From assembly GCA_023515745.1 (NCBI GenBank), contig JALECJ010000258.1, positions 996,501 through 1,060,500 of the forward strand: a stretch of DNA of 64,000 bases. Reading direction: 5' to 3'. Position numbers and translations under genes: made by a program. The stretch comes from Amoeboaphelidium protococcarum. Its lineage: Eukaryota > Aphelidiomycota > Aphelidea. Of the stretch, positions 10,701 through 23,229 are shown piece after piece. The first letter of the stretch is position 1; each line of letters begins with the position of its first letter. Below the pieces are notes generated by a model. The model saw only the letters and a list, made by a program, of their open reading frames with translations. It did not search any database and was not told the DNA's origin.

Positions 10701-13700
10701 GGATCAGGAACGTCAGTTGACCGATAAGCTGGATAAGGATAAGACTATGAAAGACTAGCAAATCTATCAGTTGTAGAATGATTTGAATTCTGCTTAGGAT
10801 GACAAGAATCGTCTGGCGGATGAGAAGAAGAGACTGGAGGGTAATTTGTCTGATCTGCAGCGCTCTGTGGAATCCGGTCATGACAAGGAGTCCGAGTTGC
10901 TAAAGATGAAGAACAAGTTGTAGGCTCAGGTGGCAGAATTGGAAGACCAGATTTCAAAGTCTGAACAGGACCGTAATGATTTGGGCAAGAAGAGATAGAC
11001 CTTGGAGAATGAGCTGAAGCAGACTAAAGATGCTCTAGCAGAATCTAATAGAATGCGCGCCGATGCCGAGAATAATGTGAAGCGCAAGGATGCTGAGTTG
11101 GGCCAGTTGAGTGCTCGTCTTGACCAGGAGATGCGTGAAAAAGATGCTATTGACAAGCAGAGACGTGAGTTGGCAAATAAACTGGATACTGCCGAGGGCG
11201 AGTTGGAGGTGCAAATTGTTGAGCGCGAGAAGTTGAACAAGCAGAAGAAGAAATTGGAGGAAGAGCTGGCTGAAATGTCTGCATTAGTTGAGGAGAAGGG
11301 TGATCAGGAATCCAAACAGTCTGAAGCTCGTCGCATGAGAGAAGCTGAAATTGAAGATTTGAGACGTCAATTGGAATCTGCTCTGGCTTAATTAGAGGAA
11401 TTGAGAAAGAAGAGTGCATAGTCTATTGACCAATTACGTTCTTAGATCGACTCTATTAAGTAGGAGAAGAGCAACGTTGAACGCTAAAAGTCTCAGTTGG
11501 ATACTTAGGTTCGCGCATTAACTGATGAGTTGGCTCAAGCTGAAGAGACTCGTGCTAAATTAGAGAAGGCTCGCCGCTAGTTGGAGAGTGAACTGTAGTC
11601 TACCAAGACTAGATCTGCAGAGTAGGAGAAAGCCTTAAGCGATCTGAAGTATGCTCGTGAGAATCTGGATAAGAACTCTGTTTAATTACAATCTCGCTTG
11701 GAAGAGGTGGAAGCCAACTATACTAAGGCTGATCGTGAGCGTAGTTCATTGGACAAGTAGGTCCAGTAGTTGACTGCCGAGTTGGATGAGTCCTCGAGAA
11801 AGGTGAATAGTCTGGAAGCTAACAGGAAAAAGATTACTAATGATCTGGCAGAATTGCAAGCAAGATTGGATGAGGAAGAGACTGCGCGTCTGGAGTTGCA
11901 GCGTGAATTGGCTCTGAAAGCTACTGAGATTGAATCCTTAAGTGGTCGCGTATCTGTTGAAGATGCTGAAAAGATGGAACTTTTGGAAAAAGCGAAAGCT
12001 CGTCTGGAAAAAGAGATTTCCGATCTATCTGCGCGTCTCAGCGACACCGAGAGCCGTCTGTCTTCGTCTGAGAAATCCAGAATTAGATTAACTGCTGAAG
12101 TTGATGATCTGCGTGTTGAAGTTGAGCGTTAGATCTCATCCATTAAGAGTGCAGAGCGTTCAGCCAAGGCAGCGGAGACTGAGTTGCGCAATGTGAATTC
12201 GGCTTTGGAGTCTGAACGTCGCCAGCGTGAATCCCAAGAATCTATGCAACGTCGTCTGTAGTCAACTGTTGAAGCTCTTACTAGTGAAGTCGAGACTAAG
12301 GACCAGCAGATCTACAGTCTGACCAAGTCTAAGGAGAATGTTGAGTCTGAACTTCGTGCTCTGGTAGACGAGATTGGTGATGGCGGCCGTAATGTGCATG
12401 AGTTGGAGAAGACCAAGAGACGCTATGAGCAGAGAGTCCAGGAGCTTGAAGCTTAGTTGGAGGAAGAAGAAAACAATCGCCGTGTTGCAGAAGATTCCAA
12501 GAAGAGAGTAGAGGAGGCATTGGCTGATTATCGTGTCAGAATGGAATCTGAAATCTTGACCAAGGACGGTTAGCTGGAGGAAACCAGAAAGATGCTTCTC
12601 AAAGAGATCAATGCTCTCGGTGAGTAATTGGATCAGGAGCAGGCCACCAAGAATGAACTTGTACGTCAGAAGAAGAAGTTGGAGGCTCAGATTGATGAAT
12701 TTATGTCAACTAATGACAGAGATTCCAGAAGCAAGACTGATATTGACAAGGCTAGAAAGAAGGCCGAGCAGACTGTGCGTGAGCTTCAGGTGAAGATTGA
12801 TGACGAGCGTAAAGTCCGTGTCAATTATGAAGAAATGGCAAATAGGCACGAGCGTAAGGCTAATTCTTTAATGGCCGAGGTTGAGAAGCTTGAAAAGCAG
12901 CTGGATACTTCTGACAGAGATCGCAGACAGCTGGAGAAGCGTATAAGCGAATTGTAAGAGGAGCTGGATGGTGGAGAAGGCTCTAAAGCTGCTCTGAGTG
13001 AAGCCAAGAAGCGTCTTGAGCAAGAAGTTGAATCTCTTAGAGAGCAACTAGAGAATGAAGAGCGCGAGAAGGCTGAGCTATCTTAAATGTCCCGCACTGT
13101 TGATGATGAAGTTACACGCTCTCAGATTTAGAACGAGTATGAGGAGAAGTTGCAAAAGCTAGAAGATTCTAAGCGTGCTATCATTGCCTCTTAGCGTTTG
13201 GTTGAGGCTGAGTTGTAGGAAAAGAAGCAACAGGTGGTCGACTACGAAAAGTAGCAGAAAATGTTGCAAGCGGACGTCTCTGACTTGAAGTAACGCCTTG
13301 AGACTGAAATTGCTAGTAAGAATGATGAAGCTTCCAACCGCCGCAAGATTGGCACTGAGTTGAAGGAGGTGTAGATGAGATTAGACACTTCCGATGTTAA
13401 GGTTAGAGAATTGGAGGAATCTATCAGTTTATACAAGGCCAAGTACGAAGAGACTGTAACTAAGCTTGAGCAGTCTGAGATTGCAAGAATCAAAGCTGAA
13501 AAGGCTGAGAGTTCATTGAGAGTGCAGATACAGGAGGTTGAGGAGACTTTGAGTGAGGCATTGTAGGAGCGTCTGGATGCCGAGTAAAAAGCCAAGTCTG
13601 CCGAGGCTCAGCTATTGGATATTCAGGATCGTACTGAAGAGGAGTAAGCTGAATTGGCAGAACTCCGTCTGGCTAAGGAGAAATTGACTGCTGACCTGAG

Positions 13701-14799
13701 CGAAGAGAGAGATCGTTATCGTCGCGAGTATGAAGAGCGTGAGGCAGAGATTGAAGAATTGCGTCGCAAGTACTAGACTGAGAGCAAGGCTTTGGCTGAC
13801 TAGCTGGATCAAGAGAGGTAGAATGCCTTGTAAATCAAGGAGAACTACCGCGATGTCCAGTCGACTGTAAGTGCCCTCAACACTAAATTGCAAGAAGAGA
13901 CTCGTGGAAACTCTAATTGGTAGAAGGAGAAGGATAGATATGAGCAGAAGCTGCAAGAGCTTAGCCGCGCCTATGAACTGTCTTTGGCAAGCCAGGACTA
14001 GTTGCAGAACATGTCCAACACTTTGTAGACTCAATTGAGAGAACTGCGCATTCAATTAGAGGAGATTGAGACTGAGAAGAATTTGCTGGAGAAGTCCAAG
14101 AGAGGTGTCGATGCCCGTTATGAAGAATTGAATGAGCAATTCACTTCTGTAAACCAGGCCAAGCTGACTTTGGAAAAGAACAATATTGTGCTTGAGAGTG
14201 AGAATCGCGAGTTGAAGAGTCACATTGATGAGGCTCGTGAACAGGCTGACTCTGAAGGTGATAAGGCTCGCATTGCTGAACAAGCCCGTGCAGAATTGAC
14301 CGCATAGTTGCAAAGAGAGAAGGATGCCGTTAATGATCTGTCTCGCTCGAATTCTCAGTTGGAAAAGACCAACAAAGAGTATCAGCTGCGTATTGTTGAC
14401 TTGGAATCTGCTGTCAAGGGTGATATGAATAAGAATTTCAAGAAGTTGGAGTCCAAGTTGTACGATATGACTACTCAGCTTGACAAGGTTACTCGTGAGA
14501 GAGACGATTTGCAGTAAAGCAGCAGACGTAATGAGAGATTAATCCGTGATCTGCAGAGTCAGGTGGCCGAGAAGGAGCGTATCCGCTAGCGTCAAGATGA
14601 TGAGATCAACAAGACTCAAGATAAATTACGCAAAATGAAGCAGGATATCATGGACTTGGAGGGACGTGAAAGCGACTTACAACTGGCAAAGAAGAGAGCT
14701 GAGCGTGATGCAGAAGATCATCGTGAGAAGTCAACTCGTCTGGAAAGAGAAATGGAACGCTTTAGAGCCACTGCTAGAGCTACACCTCCAACCTTGTGA
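7741..14799 (+). CDS. MYO2: Class II myosin heavy chain
   Basis: Two exons (7741-7778, 7845-14799; 66-nt intron GTAAGT...TATGTAG) encode 2330 aa, TGA at 14797. Order: SH3-like N-domain ([14 protein letters not shown]), motor with P-loop [11 protein letters not shown] (about residue 195), switch [11 protein letters not shown], switch [10 protein letters not shown], actin-binding loop [12 protein letters not shown], converter and IQ motifs ([11 protein letters not shown], about 800), then about 1,450 residues of continuous coiled coil. The motor hydrolyses ATP on actin. The rod assembles filaments used in the cytokinetic ring and cell motility. TAG/TAA fall on invariant glutamines such as LQQFFNHHMF. 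The rod is longer than the roughly 1,100 residues usual for the class. The gene name is generic. Nine further in-frame TGA codons follow the stop, eight of them consecutive. Confidence 0.97.
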
Positions 14800-14850
14800 T
14801 TTTGACACTGCGGACTTGTGTATTTTTACGTTATGAATGATGGACAGTAC

Positions 14851-14874
14851 TGATGATGATGATGATGATGATGA
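14851..14874 (+). repeat. (TGA)8 in frame after the myosin stop
   Basis: Eight consecutive TGA triplets lie exactly in the myosin reading frame, 18 codons after its stop, with another in-frame TGA at 14803. It is a simple trinucleotide repeat, but in a genome whose only stop is TGA it acts as a stack of back-up stops against readthrough. Confidence 0.85.
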
Positions 14875-14991
14875 ATGATATGAGAAGATAAATATGAGAA
14901 ACGAGGAATAAAAAATGTTTACTGAATTCGCCATTTTATTCTACACACTACCTAGTTGATTGCTATGTTATTTTATACTTCAAATGCAGTA

Positions 14992-16737
14992 TCATTCTAA
15001 TTCAATTTTGTAATGCTGGCCATCTAGATTGTAAACTTTTGAGACGTATTTGACTTCAGCTGATATCTAGTCGAGTACATTTACCTGCCATTCGTACCAC
15101 ATTGAGTGAGAATCGCGTTTTCTCTTAAATTATATGCAAACGCTTTATGATGGCTCAATAATAACAGGTTCTTCAAGATTAAATATAATAGGAAACCAGC
15201 TGTTCAGTCCATCAGTTCCAGATTCGGGAACGATAGAGATCTTTGTATCGACGGATTAAGAATCCTTAATCAATTCGCAATCAAAGTATCCAGCAACAGC
15301 ATCCAGTCTTACAGGAACTTCATGCTAGTTTTAGAATACGTGTGTGCCTGAATCTCGTGTAAAATCCTCTTATTCCGACAATGGATGCGAAAACTCCCAT
15401 ACTTTAGCTGCACTCATCCCTATGCTGGCATATTGCTTCATATTCACAACGAACGGAGTACATGATGTTACTTCAGCATCTTGCGCACTAAGCTCTCGAA
15501 TCTTCCGCTTCAATACTGTCGAAGTTATAGGCTAAATGTATGCAGAATATTTGTATGGAATAAACTTCTGATGAAAGCCCACTGTCAAAAAGTGTTCAGC
15601 AGGACGCAGACACTCTGGACACAGTTCATTATCCCCAAAAGATCCGAGCAATTCACTGATTACCAAATCAAAGCCACAAAACTGAAGATCAGCTTTAATG
15701 AAGTACACTTGATCAACGTGTCTTATATCAGCAGGTGGCAAGCATATAACAACTTTTTATAATTCATACTTGGTAATCAATCTTTGCAACGCTCTGGCAG
15801 CATATATATTCCGTTCCATGGCATAAAATCTAAACTTTAATAAATCAACACCCACAATTCTTATTGCCTGAATAAACTGAAATATCAACGGAGCTTAAGA
15901 CCCAGACCCAACATTAAGAATTGAATATGATTGCATATATGGATTATTTTTAAGCCATTAGACAAATGCGTTCCTATACTGATAATATTTGACACGGTCT
16001 TCCAAAAACATTCTATACGTGTAATCAGACAAGTAATCGCTCGCTGGCTTCATCGGCACCTGAAGAATATCGTGATACTGGTCTACTTTCTGCTAGTATT
16101 CATTTCTATCCGACGCTAGCTAGTATTTATACTATACGATTTAATCAACATTCAAATCTAAACACTCACGTTTAAGAATGAATGTAACATCTTTGTATCT
16201 AATCAGAAACTCCAACGGAAGCAACTCTTCAACGCCTTGTAAATTCGCATTAAGTAGCTCTATTGCTTTTACTGGCTCGCCAGCATATAGTTTCAATAGT
16301 TCCACGCAACTAGTCTTATCGTATTACAGCAAGAGATGAAGACGCGTATTATACTCCAAGGCACGCGATATATACAACCACCAATGCCAAGATTCCGCGC
16401 TAATACTCATTCGAATCCAGATACTAAGTTTGGATTTTTATAAGATATGCTGCACTGTCCTTATTATATCAAGTATTTACGCGCTATTATTATTCTCTAT
16501 ATCAGGCGTAATATTGAGACAAATTACTTGAATGTTGCAGTACTCAAACCAGCCAAGCAGATGATCCAGTTCACTTTAAGTTGACGCGCTCTCTATCAAC
16601 GACATCCATTAGAAACCAACTTCATTTAACGCGATACTTTCTATATTATCCTTAGTTACGTTCAATAGATACCTGAATTTAGGATCAAGTTCTTCAACTC
16701 TAAATTAACGCGGTTCATGCACTATAATATTAGCCAT
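14992..16737 (-). CDS. PRMT5: PRMT5-type protein arginine methyltransferase
   Basis: One exon, 581 aa, ending at TGA 14992. The double-E loop reads [19 protein letters not shown] (about residues 355-375), the catalytic signature of PRMT5/Skb1/Hsl7. Upstream, [15 protein letters not shown] fills the SAM-binding loop, where the family usually has GxGRGPL. Downstream, [31 protein letters not shown] and NSWFPIIF match the beta-barrel, ending in MWYEWQV. The N-terminal 280 residues form a diverged TIM-barrel-like domain. PRMT5 makes symmetric dimethyl-arginine on histones, Sm proteins and other targets, and in fission yeast also acts in morphogenesis. It is somewhat shorter than the human protein (637 aa). 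It is transcribed divergently from the lysine-rich gene. Start: first ATG of the open frame, 16737. Confidence 0.93.
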
Positions 16738-17170
16738 TATAAAGGTTAACGATTCCGCAGTTTGTTGAAATGTGTGATTGTTAGAGAGCGTTAACGCGCG
16801 CGTAACGAATGGTATAGAAGTTGCAAACTTACTGACAATTTGCTCCAATTAGATTTTACTTAGACAAGAAATTTGTAATTATTAAAACTCAATTTAATTC
16901 CATATCAACTAAATAATTGCTCAATCCTAAAAATTTATTCATTATAGCAACGGATTGGCTAAACAAACACAATCAATCGCCTGAGAGACAGCGAACTCCA
17001 AGGTGAAACAAACGAACAAACAAACAACACAGCTTGTATTCAAACTCTCAGCGCTACTACATTTACAGGCTTTTCGTCGTAACAATTAACTCTGCAGATA
17101 TTTTTATATAGTCTCCAAGCGACTGTAACTATAGTAATTAATTATTTGAATACATACACCGATCGCTACA
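16738..17170. promoter_or_regulatory. Divergent promoter, PRMT5 / lysine-rich protein
   Basis: A 433-bp AT-rich gap between two divergent start codons. Around 17002-17030 it carries GGTGAAACAAACGAACAAACAAACA, combining the GTGAAAC word with CGAAC/AAAC repeats also present in other promoters here. Function is inferred from position only. Confidence 0.4.
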
Positions 17171-18022
17171 ATGGGAGGAGTATTATCAGCAGAACAATAA
17201 CAGCAGACTCAGTTTGATGGAGCTGTAGTGAGAAAGCCCGTTTCGAAAAAGTCCTCTGGCAATGTGAAACAAGTCAAGAAGGTTAGCAGTAGATCAAGCA
17301 TTGGCTCAAGATCTATGAGAGATAATGATGATGGTGAAGGTGAAGGTTATGATTCTGATTCTGACTTGAATAGCGGTGTGAGTAGCAAGAAAAGCTGGAC
17401 TGGTAAGACGGTGTATAAGAGTTCTGCTAAGAAGACTGCGAAAGGTAGTGCCAAGAAGAAGTCTACTGCAGCAGCTGCCAAAGCAAAGGGCAGCGCTACC
17501 AAGAAGGTTGCTGCAACACCAGCCGCGAAGAAGAAGCCATCTGGTTCAAAGCAAGCAACAACTGGGTAAATCAAGACTGGGAGTAAAAGGAAAGCTGCTC
17601 AGGTGAGTAATGAGAAGATTATTTCTGGGACTGGCAAAAAATCATCTGGCAGATAATCCACGAGCAAGCCAAGTTCAGCTGCTAAAAAGAACACCAACGA
17701 TAGTGTGGAGACACCCGTGACTAAGAAGCGCAAAGTATCTGCCGCTGGAAAATCATCTCCTACTGCAACGCCTCCATCGACACCAAGGAATAAAACGGAA
17801 TCACCTGCCGTTACGGTAAAGAAATCTAGTGCTTCCTCGCCTGCAAAGAAGCCATCATCTGGTAAGAAGGAGAAAAAGACTTCTGTGGGCTCTGTGAAGA
17901 AGTCTGGCGCATCTGCTGCTAAAAGCGGTAAATCTTCAGCATCTGCTAAAAAGGTTGGTACAGCTAAAAAATCTTCTGCGTCAATTGCTACTCCTAAACG
18001 CGTAACTAGAGCGGCCAAGTGA
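17171..18022 (+). CDS. Lysine/alanine/serine-rich basic protein with MGxxxS start
   Basis: One exon, 283 aa, TGA at 18020. From residue 60 on the protein is a low-complexity array of KKS, AKK, SSGKK and SPxKK-like blocks, giving a very high positive charge, with no recognisable globular domain. Such composition is seen in linker-histone tails, nucleolar proteins and DNA-compacting proteins. A short acidic segment (DNDDGEGEGYDSDSD, residues about 48-62) precedes the basic part. The N-terminus MGGVLSAEQ fits the MGxxxS pattern of N-myristoylation. A myristoylated basic protein would bind acidic membranes in the manner of MARCKS, whereas an unmodified one would more likely be chromatin-bound. 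The sequence alone does not decide. It lies between PRMT5 and DMC1. Confidence 0.75.
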
Positions 18023-18189
18023 AATTTATTGTGCGGGCCTGTGGAACGATGACCTCGATTATAATGATGCTGTATAGTAAAGTATGATTCCGAATGTAGA
18101 TGATGATGATGAGAAAAGAGTGTATGAATTAGAAAAGTGGATATAAAATTAGTTGTTGATTTATATCATATCATCTCCGCTTATCCATA

Positions 18190-19555
18190 TCATTCAGTAG
18201 CATCGATTATACCGCCTTCACTAATAGCATAGACAGCCTCACCTTCAGGCATATCTGCGCTGTCATTGATCTTGGCAATACGAGTCTCAGCACGGCCCTT
18301 GCGAAGCGCAATTCTCGTTGAAGATGCGTGAGCCAGAATATGTCCACCGACAGCCTACAAAGAGTATTAAGATGTTAATGTCTCCATTACCATGAGAAGG
18401 CTTACCTTTTTAGGATCGGGAACAAATGATAATGCTGCACCAGGATCAGAAGTCATCTGGTTGGTGATGAATACCGCAATGTTGAACTCCTCAGAAATTT
18501 TGATCAAACGAGACAGCATTTGATTCAACTTTTGTTGACGTTCACCCAATTCACCACGTCCTACACACTTACGCATCAACATAAAATATCAATCAAATAA
18601 ACACACATACCAGTGTAGTCAGAACGAAACAGAGCAATGATAGAGTCGACAACCAAGAGACGGTATACACCACGTTCTTCTGCGAATCGCGCAGCCAGCA
18701 GGGTGATTAGCTCCATCTGATGCTCACAATTATAAGCACGTGCATAGATAACGTTCTCAGCAGCTTCATCAGGATCCAGTCCAAATCTTGTGGCAATCTG
18801 AGAAATTCTGTTTGGACGAAACGTTCCCTCGGTGTCGATGTAGGCAGCCTTACCGCCTGCGCCACCTTGACTCGGATCAAGTTGACACGCCACGCACAAA
18901 GTGTGAGACAATTACGTCTTGCCGGTTCTGAACTCTCCGAACACCTCAGTGATTTGCATAGACTAGAGACCTCCACCCAGTAACTTATCAAACTCAGCAC
19001 TGCCAGTAGTTATTCTCAGGACACTTTGACGACGTACAGCACATTCCATCGCAGTCATAAAGCCACAGTCCTACACTCATCACGTATGATAACAATCAAA
19101 GTAAGTTAAGAAGTAGTAAGAGACAAACTAACCGTCATCTTGCTGGCAGCCTCACGAATCTTGTCAACTTTAGCCTCAGATAAGCCTTTGATCTTCAAGA
19201 GATTCTTCTTGGCACACATCATCACTCCACTACATGTCGGATCAGTGAAACGCGTGCGACGTTGAAACGCTACTTGGTCTCACAAAACGTCTTACCGTAC
19301 TGTGCAGACACCAGCAACCTTCAACTTTTGTATGTCACTTGCATTGATACCTTGGTTTTGTAACTCATCAATATCTTGAAAGAAGCATTCCTAAATGTAT
19401 AATAATAATGAATTGAAATAATAAAGAGTGACATTGATTGAACTTACCTCATCTTCCAACAGTTCCTGAGATTCAACGCGTTCTTCAGGAATTGTTGGCT
19501 CCAACTAAGTATGCTGAGTCTGTTGAGTAGACTTTTGAGTACTTCTTTAAGTCAT
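18190..19555 (-). CDS. DMC1: DMC1 meiotic recombinase
   Basis: Six exons on the minus strand (19448-19555, 19296-19390, 19133-19229, 18611-19070, 18406-18560, 18190-18354) give 359 aa with introns of 50-66 nt. The HhH-type N-domain reads [19 protein letters not shown] and [12 protein letters not shown]. The core has Walker [13 protein letters not shown] (Q is TAA), a TEGTFRP strand, Walker [12 protein letters not shown] and L2 region [20 protein letters not shown], then [12 protein letters not shown] and [17 protein letters not shown]...DPKK and HASSTR fit DMC1, not RAD51. DMC1 forms filaments on ssDNA and drives strand exchange between homologues in meiosis, so the organism very probably has a sexual cycle. 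It is unusually intron-rich for this window and is transcribed divergently from isoleucyl-tRNA synthetase. Confidence 0.95.
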
Positions 19556-19953
19556 AATAGTGCTATGAATAGATGTTCACTTTGTGGAGATGTTATAAGT
19601 GTTAAATATATATTTGAAAGAGGAGTAGTCCAGTCTGATGCATTTCAATCTATCGGCCTCAAGAAATCCGTTTCACTTACTGAAACAGACAATAAGTTCC
19701 TGGATTGGAAATGATCGCGTTTACGCCTCGTCGGACTGTCTCACTAGCTGAAACGGCACTGAATTGTCAGTTGTGATCTCTAGGCTCCGTCGCTGTTTCC
19801 CTTCCTATTAAGAGAGAGCATCAGATCTGATTGAGCGTGCCTTTTGCAATCGCGTTTTTCCTTCCAGATCAACCGAAATCTTTTTGGCTTATCCTCGCTA
19901 TTGTAATTTAACAGTTAACTATCTATTGGATTAGAAGAATAATAGTAATCGAT
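19556..19953. promoter_or_regulatory. Divergent promoter, DMC1 / IleRS
   Basis: A 398-bp gap between divergent starts. GTTTCACT at 19670-19677 is followed at once by ACTGAAAC, so the two make a near-palindrome, and a further GAAAC occurs near 19750. Two TCGCGTTT words (near 19714 and 19851) resemble G1/S-type CGCG elements. No coding sequence seen. Regulatory roles are inferred. Confidence 0.45.
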
Positions 19954-22900
19954 ATGAAATCTGATTCAAGCTCAAAGTGTCACCTGGCTGATGTCAAGAA
20001 TCCAAACTTGACTCTGATGAGGCATGAATTTGCTGTTGAGGAACGCAAGGTATTGGAATTTTGGCGTTCTGTGGACGCGTTCAAGACATAAACTAAACTT
20101 GGTGAAGGCAAACCGAGATACTCTTTTTATGATGGTCCACCTTTTGCCACTGGTCTGCCTCATTATGGCCATCTGCTAGCAGGAACGATTAAAGATACTG
20201 TTACGCGTTATGCTGCTCAGACTGGCCATTATGTGGAGAGAAGGTTCGGTTGGGATACTCACGGTCTGCCGGTGGAATATGAGATTGATAAGAAGTTGGA
20301 AATCAAAAACAAGGACGACGTCATGAAGTTGGGCATTGATAAGTATAATGCAGAGTGTCGCTCCATTGTGATGAGATATGCCAAAGAGTGGGAGATTACG
20401 GTGGAGAGAATGGGCAGATGGATTGACTTTGAAAATGATTACAAGACGCTGAACACTTCGTACATGGAGAGCGTGTGGTGGGTGTTTAAGCAGCTGTTTG
20501 AAAAGGGACAAGTTTATTAAGGATTTAAGGTGATGCCTTTCTCTACTGCGTGTAATACGCCATTGAGTAACTTTGAGGCCAACTAAAACTATAAGGATGT
20601 GCTTGATCCTGCCGTCACAGTGTCATTTCCTTTGGTTGATCAGCCTGACGTTTCTGTGCTGGCGTGGACCACCACTCCATGGACATTGCCTAGTAATCTT
20701 GCGCTCTGTGTTCACCCCGAGTTTGATTATGTTCAGATCAAAGATGAGGAGAGTGGCTCTAATTGGATTCTTTTAGAAAAGAGGTTGGAGATTCTTTACA
20801 AGGATCCTAAGAAGGCCAAGTTCTAGGTAATCAAGAAGTACAAAGGCGCTGAGTTGGTTGGTATGAAGTATGTGCCTCTATTTGATTACTTTGCAGACAA
20901 GAAGGAGTCTGCTTTCAAGATTGTGAGTGATACCTACGTCACTGATGACAGTGGTACTGGTATTGTCCATCAAGCGCCTGGATTTGGTGAAGATGATTAC
21001 CGCGTTTGTCTAGCCAATGGGGTCATTGCCAAAGGCGAAACTGGTTACTGTCCTGTGGATGAAAGTGGCTGTTATACGGAGAAGATTGCCGATTTTAAGG
21101 GCGTCTACGTCAAGGATGCCGATAAATTGATCACGAAATAGTTGAAGAATTAGGGGAGAGTTGTCAGACAATCGCAGTTATCTCACAGTTATCCTTTTTG
21201 TTGGCGTTCTGACACTCCTCTGATTTACAAGGCTGTCCCGTGTTGGTTCGTTCGTGTTGAAGAGATTGTGCCCAAACTGCTGAAGAATAACAGTTTGACT
21301 CACTGGGTACCAGACTTTGTGCAGGAGAAGAGGTTTGCTAATTGGCTGGCTAATGCTCGAGATTGGGCAGTTAGTAGAAATCGTTATTGGGGTACACCTA
21401 TCCCAATTTGGGCGAGCGATGATATGGAGGAGGTTGTCTGTGTGGGCTCTGTCGAAGAGTTGGAGTAGCTGTCTGGTCAGACTGGCATCACAGATCTGCA
21501 CAGAGACAACATTGATCATATTCAGATTCCATCTAAGAAGGGTAAAGGCAATTTGAAGAGAATCGAGGAAGTTTTTGATTGCTGGTTTGAGAGTGGTTCT
21601 ATGCCTTATGCCCAGCAGCATTATCCATTTGAGAATAAGGAAGTATTTGAGAAGTCATTCCCTGCTGACTTTATTGCTGAAGGTTTGGATTAGACGCGTG
21701 GTTGGTTTTATACTTTGCTGGTTCTGTCCACTCATCTATTTGACCAACCTCCATTCAAGAATCTGATTGTGAATGGCTTAGTGCTGGCATCAGACGGTAA
21801 GAAGATGTCAAAGAGGTTGAAGAATTATCCGGAGCCTTCTACTGTTATTGAAGCTTATGGTGCTGATGCTCTTCGTCTCTACTTGATTAATTCACCTGTT
21901 GTTCGTGCCGAGACTCTGAAGTTTAAAGAGGATGGTGTATTGGAAGTTTTGAAGGATGTTCTATCGCCGTGGGTTAATTCTTTCAAGTTCTTTGCCGCCT
22001 AGGCTTTGTTATTGAAGAAGGACGCCGGCATTGATTTCATGTACAATGAGAATGTCTCACAGCTGGATAATCTTATGGACAAGTGGATTTTGGGATCCAC
22101 CCAATCGCTGATTCAATTTGTGCGCGCTGAGATGGCTGCCTATAGATTGTACACTGTGGTGCCAAAGCTGTTGAAGTTGATTGATAGTATCACCAACTGG
22201 TACATTAGATTCAATCGAAAGCGTTTGAAAGGTGAAAATGGCACAGAGGAGACTCAAGTGGCTTTGAATACTCTGTTTGAAGTCTTGCTGACTTTGACGC
22301 GTGCCATGGCTCCGTTTACTCCATTTCTTTGTGAAAATATGTACCAAGGCCTAAAATAGTTCATACCTGCTGATAGTGCATTTAACAAGTAGTTTAAAGA
22401 TGCGCGTTCAGTCCACTTTATTGATTTTCCGAGTGTGAGATAGGAGTACTTCGACTAGGAGACTGAACGTGCTGTTGGTAGAATGCAGACGGTGATTTTG
22501 TTGGGTAGATAGACAAGAGAGCAGAAGAATATCTCTCTGAGGTAGCCGCTGAGAGAGCTGGTGATCATTTACCAGTCTGAGGAGTACAAGCAGGATATTC
22601 AGAGACTGGAGAGCTATATCAAAGAAGAGTTGAACGTGAGAACCATTACCTTGACCCAAGATGAAGAGTAGTATGGTGTGAGATACAAAATTTAGCCTGA
22701 CAATAAAGTACTGGGTCTCAAGTTTAGAAAGGACGCTGCTAAAATTAAGAATGCGCTTAATGGTCTTAGTTCTCAGGAGGTGAAGTAGTTTATGACTACG
22801 TATAAGATACAATTGGCAGGATTTGACTTGACGAATGAAGAACTCAGTGTAGGAAGATTCTTCGATGCTAGTGCTTCAAGTGGGAATTATGAATCCAACA

Positions 22901-23229
22901 GCGAGAAAGATGCGTTGATTCTGCTTGACACCACTTTGGACAAGCAGCTGCTTCAGGAAGGTTTGGCGCGTGAGTGGATCAATCGCGTGTAAAAGTTGAG
23001 AAGAAAGGCCGGGTTCGTGTAGACTGACTCTGTTGATGTCTATTACAAGTTTGTCAATGATCTGGATGACCAAGTCAATGAGATGCTGAAAACTTAGAAG
23101 GAGACTCTTGTCAGTATGTTTAAATCAGCTCCATTGTAACTGCCTGATGATAGCCAAGCGACGGATATTGTAGAAGAGACTGAGATCAATGGCTCCACCT
23201 TTAATTTATATCTCAAGAAGAATGTGTGA
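19954..23229 (+). CDS. IARS1: Cytosolic isoleucyl-tRNA synthetase
   Basis: One exon, 1091 aa, TGA at 23227. Class I signatures: the HIGH-type motif [11 protein letters not shown], followed by [20 protein letters not shown], and the KMSKS-type loop [14 protein letters not shown]. The CP1 editing domain carries [11 protein letters not shown] and [15 protein letters not shown]. The anticodon-binding region begins about residue 690 and includes [12 protein letters not shown]. Length and the [20 protein letters not shown] segment place it in the eukaryotic cytosolic group rather than the mitochondrial one. It charges tRNA-Ile and edits Val-tRNA-Ile. Roughly fifty in-frame TAR codons occur along it. 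An in-frame TGA lies five codons beyond the stop. Confidence 0.97.

Noticed and set aside
18190-19555. RAD51 instead of DMC1
   Set aside because: SDPGA...DPKK, HASSTR, RKGR and the FFQDIDELQ start follow DMC1; RAD51 has a different L2 and C-terminal sequence.
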